DNA of 39,139 bases from Bifidobacterium breve (GCA_945862505.1 CAMAYJ010000016.1:1-39139); one strand, 5' to 3'; positions 1-8,377 are shown, numbered from the stretch's first letter. Translations and numbers: made by a program. Notes: generated by a model not told the origin, from the letters alone.

Positions 1-353
1 CCGTAGAAGCCGATCGCTGATCCGCTAACCATCACCGAGGGGGGAGCGGAGAGCGACGCAAGTGTGCGGGCAAGAAGCTCGGTGCCCTTCGTGCGGCTTT
101 CGAGAATCTCGCGTTTGTAGGAATCGCTCCAGCGCTTGTCGCCGATACCTGCTCCGGCGAGGTGAACCACTCCGTCGACACCATCAAACTTGGATGCCTC
201 GATTGTTCCGGCGGCCGGATTCCATTCGATTGCATCGGGTGTTGCAGAATTCGGTCGGCGGACTACCGGGATGACCTGGTGTCCATCTGCGACAAGAGAC
301 GTTGTCAGTGCCCGGCCGATGAGGCCTGAGGCTCCGGTGATAGCGATCTTCAA
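1..353 (-). CDS. TIGR01777-family NAD(P)-dependent epimerase (YfcH-like), partial
   Basis: The gene is cut by the left edge; 117 N-terminal residues are visible. It starts with TTG at 351-353, preceded by an AGGAG ribosome binding site about 5 nt upstream. The product opens with KIAITGASGLIGRAL, a Rossmann nucleotide-binding loop (GxxGxxG), followed by an acidic/IEWNP segment, VVHLAGAGIGDKRW and YKREILESR, all typical of the TIGR01777 sugar-nucleotide-epimerase-like proteins. The visible part ends at VSGSAIGFYG, just where the family has its active-site region. In M. tuberculosis a member (Rv2216) lies between dlaT and lipB, so the company of the E2 and lipoate genes here fits known synteny, though here the gene is divergent from them. 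The substrate of the family is not known. Confidence 0.85.
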   Translation of the reverse strand, partial: MKIAITGASGLIGRALTTSLVADGHQVIPVVRRPNSATPDAIEWNPAAGTIEASKFDGVDGVVHLAGAGIGDKRWSDSYKREILESRTKGTELLARTLASLSAPPSVMVSGSAIGFY

Positions 354-471
354 GAGGACTCCTGATGATGAGAGATGGGGAGGTGCACAACCGTTAGGGG
401 TGAGGGTATTCCCGATGCTGTGGGATCGGGCGGTCGGGTGGAGAGTCTGTGGCCGATACGCTCAGAACCTC

Positions 472-561
472 ATGAGCACCCGGAAACTGATCCTCTTGGC
501 ACTCGCTTGCGGCTTGGCCATCCTCGCAGCAGCAGCAGCACAATTATTCCTCGCCCTGTGA
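472..561 (+). CDS. possible small membrane peptide (29 aa)
   Basis: A 30-codon frame from ATG 472 to TGA 559-561 encodes MSTRK followed by about 22 hydrophobic residues rich in Leu and Ala, so one membrane helix with a positive N terminus. There is no Shine-Dalgarno sequence, but a TAnnnT element (TACGCT, 457-462) lies 9 nt before the ATG, the same arrangement seen before the glycosyltransferase at 29727, and a strong hairpin (567-588) follows directly after the stop. It fills most of the gap between the divergent epimerase gene and lpdA. No function can be named. It could also be a chance frame in non-coding DNA. Confidence 0.4.
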   Translation: MSTRKLILLALACGLAILAAAAAQLFLAL

Positions 562-566
562 GACTG

Positions 567-588
567 GGCTGAGCCTTTGGGTTCAGCC
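567..588 (+). terminator. hairpin after the small ORF, possible terminator
   Basis: GGCTGAGCC (567-575) and GGTTCAGCC (580-588) form a 9-bp stem with one G-U pair and a 4-nt loop. It begins 5 nt after the stop codon of the small frame. No T-run follows, so it would be a hairpin-only terminator, as is common in high-GC actinobacteria. Transcription of lpdA would then need the promoter at about 605. Confidence 0.45.
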
Positions 589-604
589 ATTGCGGCCGTA
601 CCGG

Positions 605-610
605 TAGACT
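605..610 (+). promoter_or_regulatory. TAGACT -10-like element before lpdA
   Basis: TAGACT matches the actinobacterial -10 pattern TAnnnT. It would place transcription start near 617, about 40 nt before the lpdA ATG, leaving both copies of the duplicated ribosome binding site in the leader. No convincing -35 hexamer is visible. Confidence 0.4.
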
Positions 611-630
611 CAGGCTCCCCGTTGTCGCGA

Positions 631-654
631 TAGAGGTGGTCCTAGAGGTGGTCC
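631..654 (+). repeat. 12-bp perfect tandem duplication holding the lpdA ribosome binding site
   Basis: TAGAGGTGGTCC occurs twice in a row (631-642 and 643-654), directly before the lpdA start (ATG 657). Each copy contains GAGGTGG, a good Shine-Dalgarno core. The second copy is at normal spacing to ATG 657; the first would serve only an in-frame GTG 7 codons upstream, which is itself inside the repeat. Confidence 0.85.
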
Positions 655-656
655 TA

Positions 657-2060
657 ATGGCCGAGAACTTCGACGTCGTCATCATTGGCGGCGGTCCCGG
701 TGGTTATGCCGCCGCACTGTATGGAGCGTCGGCAGGGCTCAACATTGCGTTGATCGAGAAGAACCGCATGGGCGGCACATGCCTCAATGTCGGCTGCATC
801 CCCGCAAAAGAATTGCTCGAGACGGCCTCGATTCGTCGAGCGATCGAAAGCGCTGCGGCCTTTGGTCTAACGACGTCAGAGCCAGTACTCGACTTCTCGG
901 TGACTCAAGTGCGCAAGCAAGGTGTCATCGACGGCCTTGTTGGCGGACTCACCGGTCTTCTTAAGAAGCGCAAGGTCACCGTCTATGACGGGATTGGCAC
1001 GTTGCACGCCGGTCACGTCGTCAAAGTTTCCGGTGGTTCTTCAGGTGATGTCGAACTGCATGGCACCAATGTGATCCTCGCTTCCGGTTCGGTGCCGCGC
1101 ACCATTCCCGGTTTCGAAGTTGATGGAGTAACAGTCCTGACATCTGATGAACTGCTTTCGATTCAGAAATTGCCAGCAACTGCGGTTGTTATTGGTGGCG
1201 GCGCAATTGGGTGCGAATTCGCATCGATGATGTCCGACCTGGGTACCGATGTGACCATTCTTGAGGCTCTTCCGCAGATCCTGCCTGGCTGCGATGAAGA
1301 TGTCACTCGTGTAGTGCTTAAGTCATTCAAGGATCGCAACATCACAGTGCGCACCGGTGTTTCTGTGCAGGGGCACGACCCCAAGTTCGCTGGCGGAACA
1401 ACCGTGAAGTTCGCTGAGGGCGAGTCGGTTGATGTCGACATGGTCGTTGTTTCGGTTGGTCGTCGTCCGCTTTCGGAAAACCTCGGACTCGATGGCACTG
1501 CCGTAGCGGTGAGCGATCGCGGCCACGTTGTTGTCGATGAACATTGTCGTACCGGTGAGCCTGGCGTTTGGGCGGTTGGCGATCTCATCGCCACGCCAGC
1601 TCTCGCTCATATCGGCTTTGCTGAGGGCATGCTGGCCATCCGCGACATGCTGAATGAAGACCCGACTCCTCTTGATTATTCAAAGGTTCCGTGGTGCATC
1701 TACTGCCACCCCGAAGTGAGCTTTGTGGGACACACCGAAAAGTCCGCCAAAGAAGCGGGCTTTGACGTCATCGTAAGTAAGCACCGCTATTCCGGTAACG
1801 GCCGTGCGCTCATCCTCGGCGAAACCGAGGGCATGGTGAAGGTCATCGCCGAGAAGCGTTCTGACGGAACGGGCGGTCGATTGCTCGGCGTTCACATGGT
1901 TGGCCCTTGGGTTACCGAACAACTTGGCCAGGCGTACCTCGCATTGAACTGGGAAGCCGACGTCGACGACGTCGCTGCGTTCATTCAACCTCACCCAACG
2001 TTGAGCGAATTGTTTGGTGAGAGCGTCCTTGCTCTCACCGGCCGCTCGCTTCACGGCTGA
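657..2060 (+). CDS. lpdA: dihydrolipoyl dehydrogenase (E3)
   Basis: The product (467 aa) reoxidises dihydrolipoamide on the E2 subunit of 2-oxoacid dehydrogenase complexes and passes electrons to NAD+. The N terminus has the FAD-binding loop GGGPGGYAAA and the redox disulfide pair Cys42/Cys47 in GGTCLNVGCIP. A second GxGxxG loop (VVIGGGAIGCEFAS) binds NAD. The C-terminal dimerisation domain carries the catalytic His446-Glu451 pair in HPTLSE. Length is normal for the family. ATG 657 was chosen over the in-frame GTG at 636 because the family starts at this point and GAGGTGG lies at the right distance. The E2 gene follows after 14 nt, so they are probably cotranscribed. No E1 gene is in the window. 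Confidence 0.96.
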   Translation: MAENFDVVIIGGGPGGYAAALYGASAGLNIALIEKNRMGGTCLNVGCIPAKELLETASIRRAIESAAAFGLTTSEPVLDFSVTQVRKQGVIDGLVGGLTGLLKKRKVTVYDGIGTLHAGHVVKVSGGSSGDVELHGTNVILASGSVPRTIPGFEVDGVTVLTSDELLSIQKLPATAVVIGGGAIGCEFASMMSDLGTDVTILEALPQILPGCDEDVTRVVLKSFKDRNITVRTGVSVQGHDPKFAGGTTVKFAEGESVDVDMVVVSVGRRPLSENLGLDGTAVAVSDRGHVVVDEHCRTGEPGVWAVGDLIATPALAHIGFAEGMLAIRDMLNEDPTPLDYSKVPWCIYCHPEVSFVGHTEKSAKEAGFDVIVSKHRYSGNGRALILGETEGMVKVIAEKRSDGTGGRLLGVHMVGPWVTEQLGQAYLALNWEADVDDVAAFIQPHPTLSELFGESVLALTGRSLHG

Positions 2061-2074
2061 ATCCGGAGGATTCC

Positions 2075-3439
2075 ATGGCAGAGATTCAACTTCCGCAACT
2101 TGGCGAGTCAGTGACTGAAGGAACCATCACGAAGTGGTTCAAAGCAGTCGGTGACTCTGTTGCTGAAGACGAGGTCTTGTTCGAGGTCTCGACGGACAAA
2201 GTCGATTCAGAGGTTCCCTCGCCAGTTGGTGGAGTCCTTACCGAAATTCGTGTGGCCGAAGGTGACACCGTCGACGTTGGCACTGTGATCGCTGTTGTTG
2301 GTGACGGTACTGGCACTCCTGCTCCTGCTCCCGCCGCTGTGGCGCCTGCACCCGAGCCCGAACCGGCTGCCGTTGTCGCTCCTGTTGTCGAGACAGCGCC
2401 GGAACCGCCACCGGCTCCCGTCGCGGCTCCAACACCTGTTGTTGCCCCGACGCCTCCGCCTGCGCCTGTTGTGGCTGCAGCGCCGGCCCCTGCGCCTGCG
2501 ACCTCAACCGCCGGTCAGGTGCTTTCGCCGATCGTTCGTCGTCTTATCAGCGATTACGGCTTGGATACCTCTCGAATCGCCGGCACCGGTCCCAACGGTC
2601 GAATCACTCGCTCCGACGTTGAACTCGCAATTCGGTCGGGTGTTGCGTCGACAACTCCCGCATCGTCTGCTCCAGCTGCGACTTCCAGTGGTCAGCGTCG
2701 GGCGACGCCCGCTCCTCGATCGGGCACGGGCGACACCGTCGAACCACTCAACAACATTCGTCGTCGCACGGGCGAACACATGGTGATGTCGAAGCAGGTC
2801 TCGCCGCACGCCTACACAATCGTCGAAGTCGATTACGAGAACATCGAACGAGTACGCCGAGCGCACCGGGAATCATTCCGTGTCGAAGAGGGTTTCGGTC
2901 TCAATTATCTGCCGTTCATCTCACGCGCCGTCGTCGATGCATTGCGTAACTATCCGCATATGAATGCGTCGGTTGGCGACGGCGAACTGATCGTCCATAA
3001 CTACGTGAACCTGGCCATTGCCGTCGACCTCGATTTCACGGGCCTCTTGGCTCCAGTTATCCACGAAGCCGACGACAAGCGACTTCGTGCCATTGCTCGC
3101 GACATTAATGATCTCGCCGCACGCGCCCGCTCGAAGCAACTGTCGGCCGACGACATCTCGGGGGGAACGTTCACGCTTTCCAACTCCGGATCATTCGGTA
3201 GTCACCTCGTGCTTCCGATTATCAATCAGCCGCAGGTCGCGATCATCTCGACCGACGGTGTGCAACGCAAGCCCGTCGTGGTCGCCGGCATCGACGGAAG
3301 CGAATCCATCGCGATTCATTCCGTTGGCATGCTGGCCATGAGCTGGGACCACCGTGCCTTCGATGGCGCCTACGCCGCAGCGTTCCTTCGTGACGTGAAG
3401 GAAATCATCGAGACCCGCGATTGGGAAGCGGAACTCTAA
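2075..3439 (+). CDS. sucB: 2-oxoacid dehydrogenase E2, dihydrolipoamide acyltransferase
   Basis: E2 core protein, 454 aa, carrying the acyl group from E1 to CoA. Domains in order: one lipoyl domain (residues 1-76, lipoylated Lys42 in STDKV), a Pro/Ala/Val-rich mobile linker (about 80-145), an E1/E3-binding domain (about 148-186, SPIVRRLISDYGLD...GPNGRITRSDV), a second Ser/Ala/Thr linker, and the catalytic acyltransferase domain (about 222-454) with the active-site motif SWDHRAFDG (His426, Asp430). GGAGG at 2066-2070 precedes the ATG at good spacing. Placement between lpdA and the lipoate genes matches the actinobacterial dlaT/sucB locus. Sequence alone does not decide whether it serves pyruvate, 2-oxoglutarate or branched-chain acids; the symbol is the usual actinobacterial one and should be taken loosely. 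Confidence 0.92.
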   Translation: MAEIQLPQLGESVTEGTITKWFKAVGDSVAEDEVLFEVSTDKVDSEVPSPVGGVLTEIRVAEGDTVDVGTVIAVVGDGTGTPAPAPAAVAPAPEPEPAAVVAPVVETAPEPPPAPVAAPTPVVAPTPPPAPVVAAAPAPAPATSTAGQVLSPIVRRLISDYGLDTSRIAGTGPNGRITRSDVELAIRSGVASTTPASSAPAATSSGQRRATPAPRSGTGDTVEPLNNIRRRTGEHMVMSKQVSPHAYTIVEVDYENIERVRRAHRESFRVEEGFGLNYLPFISRAVVDALRNYPHMNASVGDGELIVHNYVNLAIAVDLDFTGLLAPVIHEADDKRLRAIARDINDLAARARSKQLSADDISGGTFTLSNSGSFGSHLVLPIINQPQVAIISTDGVQRKPVVVAGIDGSESIAIHSVGMLAMSWDHRAFDGAYAAAFLRDVKEIIETRDWEAEL

Positions 3440-3441
3440 CC

Positions 3442-5166
3442 ATGACGACGGCAGGGGACGCCCCCACCGTCGGTGCTTCTCAGTTGCGCGTCCGCTGGCT
3501 GGGGACGGTTCCTTACGGCGAAGCCTCAGATCTGCAGCACGCGTTCTTTGAGCATGGCAACGATGACTGGTTGCTGTTGCTTGAACATCCCCACGTTTAC
3601 ACGCTCGGCGCAAACGCCGATCTTGCCAATGTGCTTGTTGAGCCGGCTTCGGTTGGTGCTGAGTGTCTGCGCACTGACCGTGGTGGCGATGTCACCTATC
3701 ACGGGCCTGGCCAACTTGTTGGCTACCCGGTGCTGTCAGTTCCCGGCAAGCGTGGTGGGGGAATGGCCGACACGGTCGCGTATGTGCGATCGGTTGAGCA
3801 ACTCGTAATCGGTGCGTTAAACGATCTCGGATTGACCCACGTTGGTCGGCTTGAGCAGTACCCAGGAGTGTGGGTTGCTCCGGAGTCAGACAACCCGCGC
3901 AAGATCGCCGCAATCGGTGTTCGCCTTACTCGCGGTCGTTCGATGCATGGCTTCGCAATCAATGTCGATCCCGATATGTCCATGTTCACGCATATCGTTC
4001 CGTGCGGTATCGCTGATAAATCCGTGACCTCCCTTGCTCAGGAAGGCATCGAGGTCACAATGTCCGATGTCATCGACGCAGTCGTAACTCGAGCAACCGC
4101 GATGTGGGCAGTCGACCGAGATGTCGACCGGGCCGACATCATCCGTCGTTCGACCGAAGGCGATGACGATCTGTCACCTTTCAGTCGTGGCCTAGGTGCT
4201 GGTCTTCCCGTGAAGACGGGGGCCGATCATCGAGCGGGTCCGTCACTGCGTTTGCAGGGCCGCTTGGCACAAGCAGGCGTGGTCGACGGAATCGATTTGA
4301 TGGAGCGTAAGCCTGAATGGATGCGCGCAAAGATCAGTATTGGTGCTCGCCCACTGGAACTCAAGAAAACATTGCGAGATCTTCAACTCGTCACCGTTTG
4401 CGAAGAAGCCGGATGTCCGAACCTTTCTGAATGTTGGTCTGACGGCACGGCGACCTTCATGATCAATGGAGAACGCTGCACCCGAAAGTGCGGGTTCTGT
4501 TTGGTCGACACGCGCCTACCCGAGGCACTCGATCCCCAAGAACCAGCAAGGGTCGCTGAAGCCGTAGCTCGCATGGAATTGGAATTTGCTGTCGTAACGA
4601 CCGTTGCGAGAGACGATCTTCCCGACGAAGGTGCTGGCGCAATGGCGGCCACAGTTCGTGCCATTCGCGATCGCAATGCTGATGTGCAGGTAGAAGTTCT
4701 CATCTCCGACTGTCGAGGTCAGGCATCTGCCCTCGATCTCATCTTCGAAAGTCGTCCCGACGTTCTCAACCACAATGTTGAAACCGTTCCGCGTCTTCAG
4801 CGAGCAGTTCGACCATCGGCCGGTTACGCCCGCTCACTGGCAGTTTTATCCCGAGCGAAACGCGCCGGTCTCCTTACCAAGTCAGGTCTGGTTGTGGGGA
4901 TGGGCGAGACCGACGACGAGATCGCGTCGGTCTTGGCCGATCTCGCGGGAATCGGAGTTTCGATCGTCACGATTGGCCAATACTTGCGGCCAACTTCGAC
5001 GCACCTGCCCGTCGATCGTTGGGTGGTTCCGGAACAATTCTCGATGTTCGCCGCGATTGGTCGTGAACTCGGTATCGATCATGTGGAATCGAGTCCGCTC
5101 ACACGTTCGAGTTTTCATGCAAAGCAAGCAGCGGCCGAAAGTGCCGTCGCGGTTTCGCTGCATTGA
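3442..5166 (+). CDS. lipB-lipA: LipB-LipA fusion: octanoyltransferase and lipoyl synthase in one protein
   Basis: One uninterrupted 574-residue frame. Residues about 14-230 are LipB, which moves octanoyl from acyl carrier protein to lipoyl domains: RGGDVTYHGPGQLVGYPV, Lys154 in RKIAAIGV, and catalytic Cys188 in IVPCGI. A poorly conserved stretch (about 235-285) leads into LipA (about 287-574), a radical-SAM enzyme that inserts two sulfurs: auxiliary-cluster cysteines 320, 325, 331 (CX4CX5C), radical-SAM cysteines 346, 350, 353 (CX3CX2C), and the terminal RSSFHA motif whose serine ligates the auxiliary cluster. In most bacteria these are two genes. An internal ATG (4300, residue 287) sits where a free LipA would start, but no good ribosome binding site precedes it. 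ATG 3442 lies 3 nt after the E2 stop. Confidence 0.93.
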   Translation: MTTAGDAPTVGASQLRVRWLGTVPYGEASDLQHAFFEHGNDDWLLLLEHPHVYTLGANADLANVLVEPASVGAECLRTDRGGDVTYHGPGQLVGYPVLSVPGKRGGGMADTVAYVRSVEQLVIGALNDLGLTHVGRLEQYPGVWVAPESDNPRKIAAIGVRLTRGRSMHGFAINVDPDMSMFTHIVPCGIADKSVTSLAQEGIEVTMSDVIDAVVTRATAMWAVDRDVDRADIIRRSTEGDDDLSPFSRGLGAGLPVKTGADHRAGPSLRLQGRLAQAGVVDGIDLMERKPEWMRAKISIGARPLELKKTLRDLQLVTVCEEAGCPNLSECWSDGTATFMINGERCTRKCGFCLVDTRLPEALDPQEPARVAEAVARMELEFAVVTTVARDDLPDEGAGAMAATVRAIRDRNADVQVEVLISDCRGQASALDLIFESRPDVLNHNVETVPRLQRAVRPSAGYARSLAVLSRAKRAGLLTKSGLVVGMGETDDEIASVLADLAGIGVSIVTIGQYLRPTSTHLPVDRWVVPEQFSMFAAIGRELGIDHVESSPLTRSSFHAKQAAAESAVAVSLH

Positions 5167-5259
5167 TTGCGGCTGTGATTTCCTAGAAGTGGCATCAGTC
5201 TTGGGCCGATATGAGCGAGAAGCGTAGAAAAGGAACAAAGAGTGGCATGGAGGCTCTAA

Positions 5260-7395
5260 GTGGCAGGCGAATCTGAGTACTTCGATGCTGGGTACTACCG
5301 AAAACAGGTTCGAGCATTGGATGGCAAGTCCCCAAAGAATCTCGTCGGTCATTACGCCGCAGTGGGTTGGCGGCTTGGCCTTGATCCTCACCCAGAGTTT
5401 TCGACGAATGGCTATCTTGCCGACAATCCTGATGTGCGGAGGGAAGGGTTCAATCCGCTCAACCACTTCGAACAATGGGGGAGAGAAGAGAAACGCCAAT
5501 CTGTTTCGGTGGCCGACTATGAGCGTCGAACCCGGGCGAACAAACTCGTGCGGCGAGTAGAACTGTTTGATCTCGCGTATTACCAATCCCAGGTACCGGC
5601 CGAACGATTCCCAGATGCCCTAAACGCGCTAGATCATTATCTTGAGAAGGGGTGGCGCTCTGGACTTGACCCCCATCCATCCTTTTCGACAAGCGGCTAT
5701 CTCCACGACAATTTGGATGTTGCTGAGAGCGGCAATGATCCACTAACTCACTACGTTCGCCACGGGCTGGCCGAAGGAAGAGCGATCGTAGATCCGCTTG
5801 ATTTTGCTCAGCCTGGGTACAAAACGCCTGATTCGCAATGGGCTGCTGATGTGAGGGAATCACTCGGCTTGTATTTAGAGCACCTCGGGATCGATTTCGA
5901 CGTCGCCGAAATTGACCTTCGTGGCGGCACGTTGGATCTCCGGGGCGAATACGAATGGTTCGATGCGGAGTTCTATCTTCGAAAGTATGCCGACGTAGCA
6001 AATGCCGCCATTCCCGCGCTCACTCATTTTGTGGTGGCAGGTCACCGTGAAGGGCGGTTTCCCAATGCGGCAATTTATGAGGAACGCTCCCTTAAGGACA
6101 ATATTCAACGCGTACTTCTCGCGAGGACGTCGTCGCTTCAATCCCACGACGGAGCAGTCGAAAGTGGTGCGGAGATTCGTACCGGCGCCGAAGTCGTCAC
6201 GGAGATTCTGGATCGTCAACTCATTGCGGGTTCACGGGTGGTCATAGCATTCGCCCACGATGACTACGTCGAGCATGTGGGCGGCATTCAGATCGTCTCG
6301 GCTCAGGAGGAAGTGAAGTTTCGGGAACTCGGAGACGTCTACATTTCGATATTTCCGAACAGGCTCTTTCTCGCACTGAGTTCTTCATCCCCAAGAGAGT
6401 TCCTCGTCCGGTGTCGCATCAATGGAGAACTTTTCGATGCAGCCTTCCCCCTGGTCGAATTTGCTGCGGCATTTTCTCAGCAGTTTTCTGAGAATGAAGT
6501 GGTCGTCGTGGTGCACTCGGTGCTTGGTCATGCGCCAGAAGCAATTCGGGAATCGATAGAGGTGCTTCAACCATCGACTGCATGTTGGTGGGTTCATGAC
6601 TTTTCTGCCCACTGTCAGAATTATCGGCTCACCCGAAATGGAGTGAATTGGTGTGGAGACCCGGCTCCTGAGAGTCAGTCCTGCCAGCTGTGTGCGTATG
6701 GACCTGTTCGTGTGCAACACGTCAATCGTATTCATTCACTTTTTGATGGTGTTGACTGGACCTTCGCGGCGCCATCTGCAGTCGCTGCAGACCAGTCGAT
6801 GTCGGGTTCCACGCCGCTTCCAATCCGGCCAGTCGTAATTCCACACGGCGTGATACGGAGAGAGGGAGCTCTGAGAGAGCCCTGTAGTGCCAACGACAAA
6901 GTGCGCGTTGCATTTGTTGGGCATCCTGCAGCGATCAAAGGTTGGAATCAATTCACAGCTTTCGTTTCCGATGCAGGACTGAATGCCGACGATTTTGAAT
7001 TCTTTCACTTCGGCGTCGAATCTCAATTTGTTCCCTCTGTGACATTTATCGAACTGCGACCAAGCCCGGGCGGACGGTCTGTCACGACGGAGTTACTTTT
7101 GGAGAACCGAATCGATGCTGTAGCGAACCTGGTTGAGGGGAAGGAAACCTTCAATTTTGTGACGTTTGAGGCGATGGCAGCCGGCTGTTGTGTGCTCACC
7201 TCCCTTGGGTCTGGCAACGTGGTTGTAGCCGCAGAATCAGAGGGTCTCTTGGTGCAAGTTGAAGATGGCGTCATGGGGTTTGACTATGAAGCGATCCGAG
7301 ACGAGATCCGTCGGAAACGCAGATGTGACATCGGACGTTTCCACATCACGGGACTAACCCCTGCGCTCCTTTCGGTGGTGTCGAATGGCGCTTGA
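5260..7395 (+). CDS. glycosyltransferase with N-terminal FDxxYY/NPDV-type repeats (GT4-like)
   Basis: 711 aa; GTG start with GGAGG 6 nt upstream (5250-5254). The first ~270 residues hold repeats with the pattern FDxxYY...HYxxxGWxxGLDPHPxFSTxGYLxDNxDVxxxGxxPLxHYxxxG (residues 6-74, 101-173, and a half copy 232-267), known from N-terminal parts of polysaccharide glycosyltransferases. From about 325 comes a GT-B-like transferase: GGIQIVSAQ donor/acceptor N-domain start, WWVHDFSAHCQNY, a cysteine set (C465, C475, C478) resembling the metal-binding knuckle of related enzymes, and EX7E (Glu629, Glu637) in the nucleotide-sugar site. No signal peptide or membrane helix, so cytoplasmic. It overlaps the next glycosyltransferase by 11 nt. 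The pair interrupts a housekeeping neighbourhood and looks less G+C rich, suggesting acquisition. Sugar specificity unknown. Confidence 0.85.
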   Translation: MAGESEYFDAGYYRKQVRALDGKSPKNLVGHYAAVGWRLGLDPHPEFSTNGYLADNPDVRREGFNPLNHFEQWGREEKRQSVSVADYERRTRANKLVRRVELFDLAYYQSQVPAERFPDALNALDHYLEKGWRSGLDPHPSFSTSGYLHDNLDVAESGNDPLTHYVRHGLAEGRAIVDPLDFAQPGYKTPDSQWAADVRESLGLYLEHLGIDFDVAEIDLRGGTLDLRGEYEWFDAEFYLRKYADVANAAIPALTHFVVAGHREGRFPNAAIYEERSLKDNIQRVLLARTSSLQSHDGAVESGAEIRTGAEVVTEILDRQLIAGSRVVIAFAHDDYVEHVGGIQIVSAQEEVKFRELGDVYISIFPNRLFLALSSSSPREFLVRCRINGELFDAAFPLVEFAAAFSQQFSENEVVVVVHSVLGHAPEAIRESIEVLQPSTACWWVHDFSAHCQNYRLTRNGVNWCGDPAPESQSCQLCAYGPVRVQHVNRIHSLFDGVDWTFAAPSAVAADQSMSGSTPLPIRPVVIPHGVIRREGALREPCSANDKVRVAFVGHPAAIKGWNQFTAFVSDAGLNADDFEFFHFGVESQFVPSVTFIELRPSPGGRSVTTELLLENRIDAVANLVEGKETFNFVTFEAMAAGCCVLTSLGSGNVVVAAESEGLLVQVEDGVMGFDYEAIRDEIRRKRRCDIGRFHITGLTPALLSVVSNGA
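5275..6060 (+). repeat. protein-level repeat region in the glycosyltransferase N terminus
   Basis: Two full and one partial ~70-residue units. Shared positions: an aromatic FD/YFD start, YY or FY, HY/HF before a Gly-rich GW or GH turn, then GYL..N.DV and PL.HY/PLNHF. The units differ at the DNA level, so the duplication is not recent. Confidence 0.75.
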
Positions 7396-8377
7396 GATTT
7401 TCACTTCCGCAAATCTCGAGTACTTGCCGCAAGCTTCCGTTCTCGCTGAGTCGGTCAAGCGTTACGCTCCAGACGCAAGATTCACACTTGTCCTTGTTGA
7501 TGCGTTTCCCGCCGAGGATTCGCCGCATGGGCAACGATTACGCAGCGGTTTGTTCGACGAGATTCTTATCTCCGAGGACCTGCTCGGCGAAGCACACGAC
7601 TCGTGGATTTTCGGGTACGACGTGGTTGCGGCGTGCACTGCACTCAAGGGGCGAGCGCTCCTACGTTTACTAGAGCGTGAACAACCGGTTCTTTACCTTG
7701 ATCCAGATACCGCTCTTTTCGGTCCGCTTTCAGATGTTGAGAATGCTTTGGGCGAGGCTTCAGTCTTGCTGACCCCTCACTTACTCGATGCGGCGGCCCT
7801 CGATAGCCACGCAGTTGACCAGGAAATATCCACTCTTGCGCATGGGATCTATAACTTCGGAATGTTCGGTGTGAGTCCTTGCGAGGAAGGCATTCGATTT
7901 GCTGAATGGTGGGCGAGTCGTTTGGAGAAACATTGTGTCGACGACATTGCAAGAGGGCTGTTCGTTGATCAGCGTTGGGGGGACCTTATCCCGCCGTTTT
8001 TCCCTAACAGCCTGATTTTCCGTCACGCCGGATTCAATTTCGCATCGTGGAATATGCACCAGCGGCACCTCTCGATCGACGACCTAGGCGATTATCGAGT
8101 TAATGACGACCCTCTCGTGATGTATCACTTCACGAAGGGTCTGGGCATTGGTTTTGAAATTTCGAAGTTGGCGATGTCGCAGAACCCTCTGGTCGCAGAC
8201 CTTTGGCGCTGGTATCTCGAGCGAGTCGACTACTTTTCGAAGGGAATCGAACCGCAACGATGGTCATATGGTTTCTACCGAGACGGATCACGAGTTCGAG
8301 ATCAAGAGCGGAGCGAATGGCGGTCTCTAGCTCCCGAAGAGCGTCCGAATGATCCGTTTGATCGTGTGCTGTCGTGA
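7385..8377 (+). CDS. GT-A type glycosyltransferase (GT8-like)
   Basis: 330 aa. It begins with IFTSANLEYLPQASVLAESV, the usual opening of small GT8-like transferases, followed by the metal- and nucleotide-binding DxD motif as LDPDT (Asp106-Asp108), a YNFGMFGV segment and FVDQRW, which in relatives shape the acceptor pocket. It has no signal peptide or membrane helix and should act in the cytoplasm, transferring a sugar from a nucleotide donor. The ATG lies inside the end of the preceding glycosyltransferase gene (11-nt overlap), so the two are translationally coupled and probably act on the same glycan. The true donor cannot be told from sequence. The downstream peptidase gene belongs to a different function. 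Confidence 0.83.
   Translation: MALEIFTSANLEYLPQASVLAESVKRYAPDARFTLVLVDAFPAEDSPHGQRLRSGLFDEILISEDLLGEAHDSWIFGYDVVAACTALKGRALLRLLEREQPVLYLDPDTALFGPLSDVENALGEASVLLTPHLLDAAALDSHAVDQEISTLAHGIYNFGMFGVSPCEEGIRFAEWWASRLEKHCVDDIARGLFVDQRWGDLIPPFFPNSLIFRHAGFNFASWNMHQRHLSIDDLGDYRVNDDPLVMYHFTKGLGIGFEISKLAMSQNPLVADLWRWYLERVDYFSKGIEPQRWSYGFYRDGSRVRDQERSEWRSLAPEERPNDPFDRVLS

Noticed and set aside
2300-2520. Low-complexity GC-rich stretch taken as a possible DNA repeat
   Set aside because: It encodes the Pro/Ala linker of E2, a normal part of these proteins.
4882-5586. Minus-strand open frame of 234 codons across the end of the LipB-LipA gene and the start of the glycosyltransferase
   Set aside because: Both plus-strand genes have clear family motifs here; the antisense product has no recognisable motif and irregular composition.
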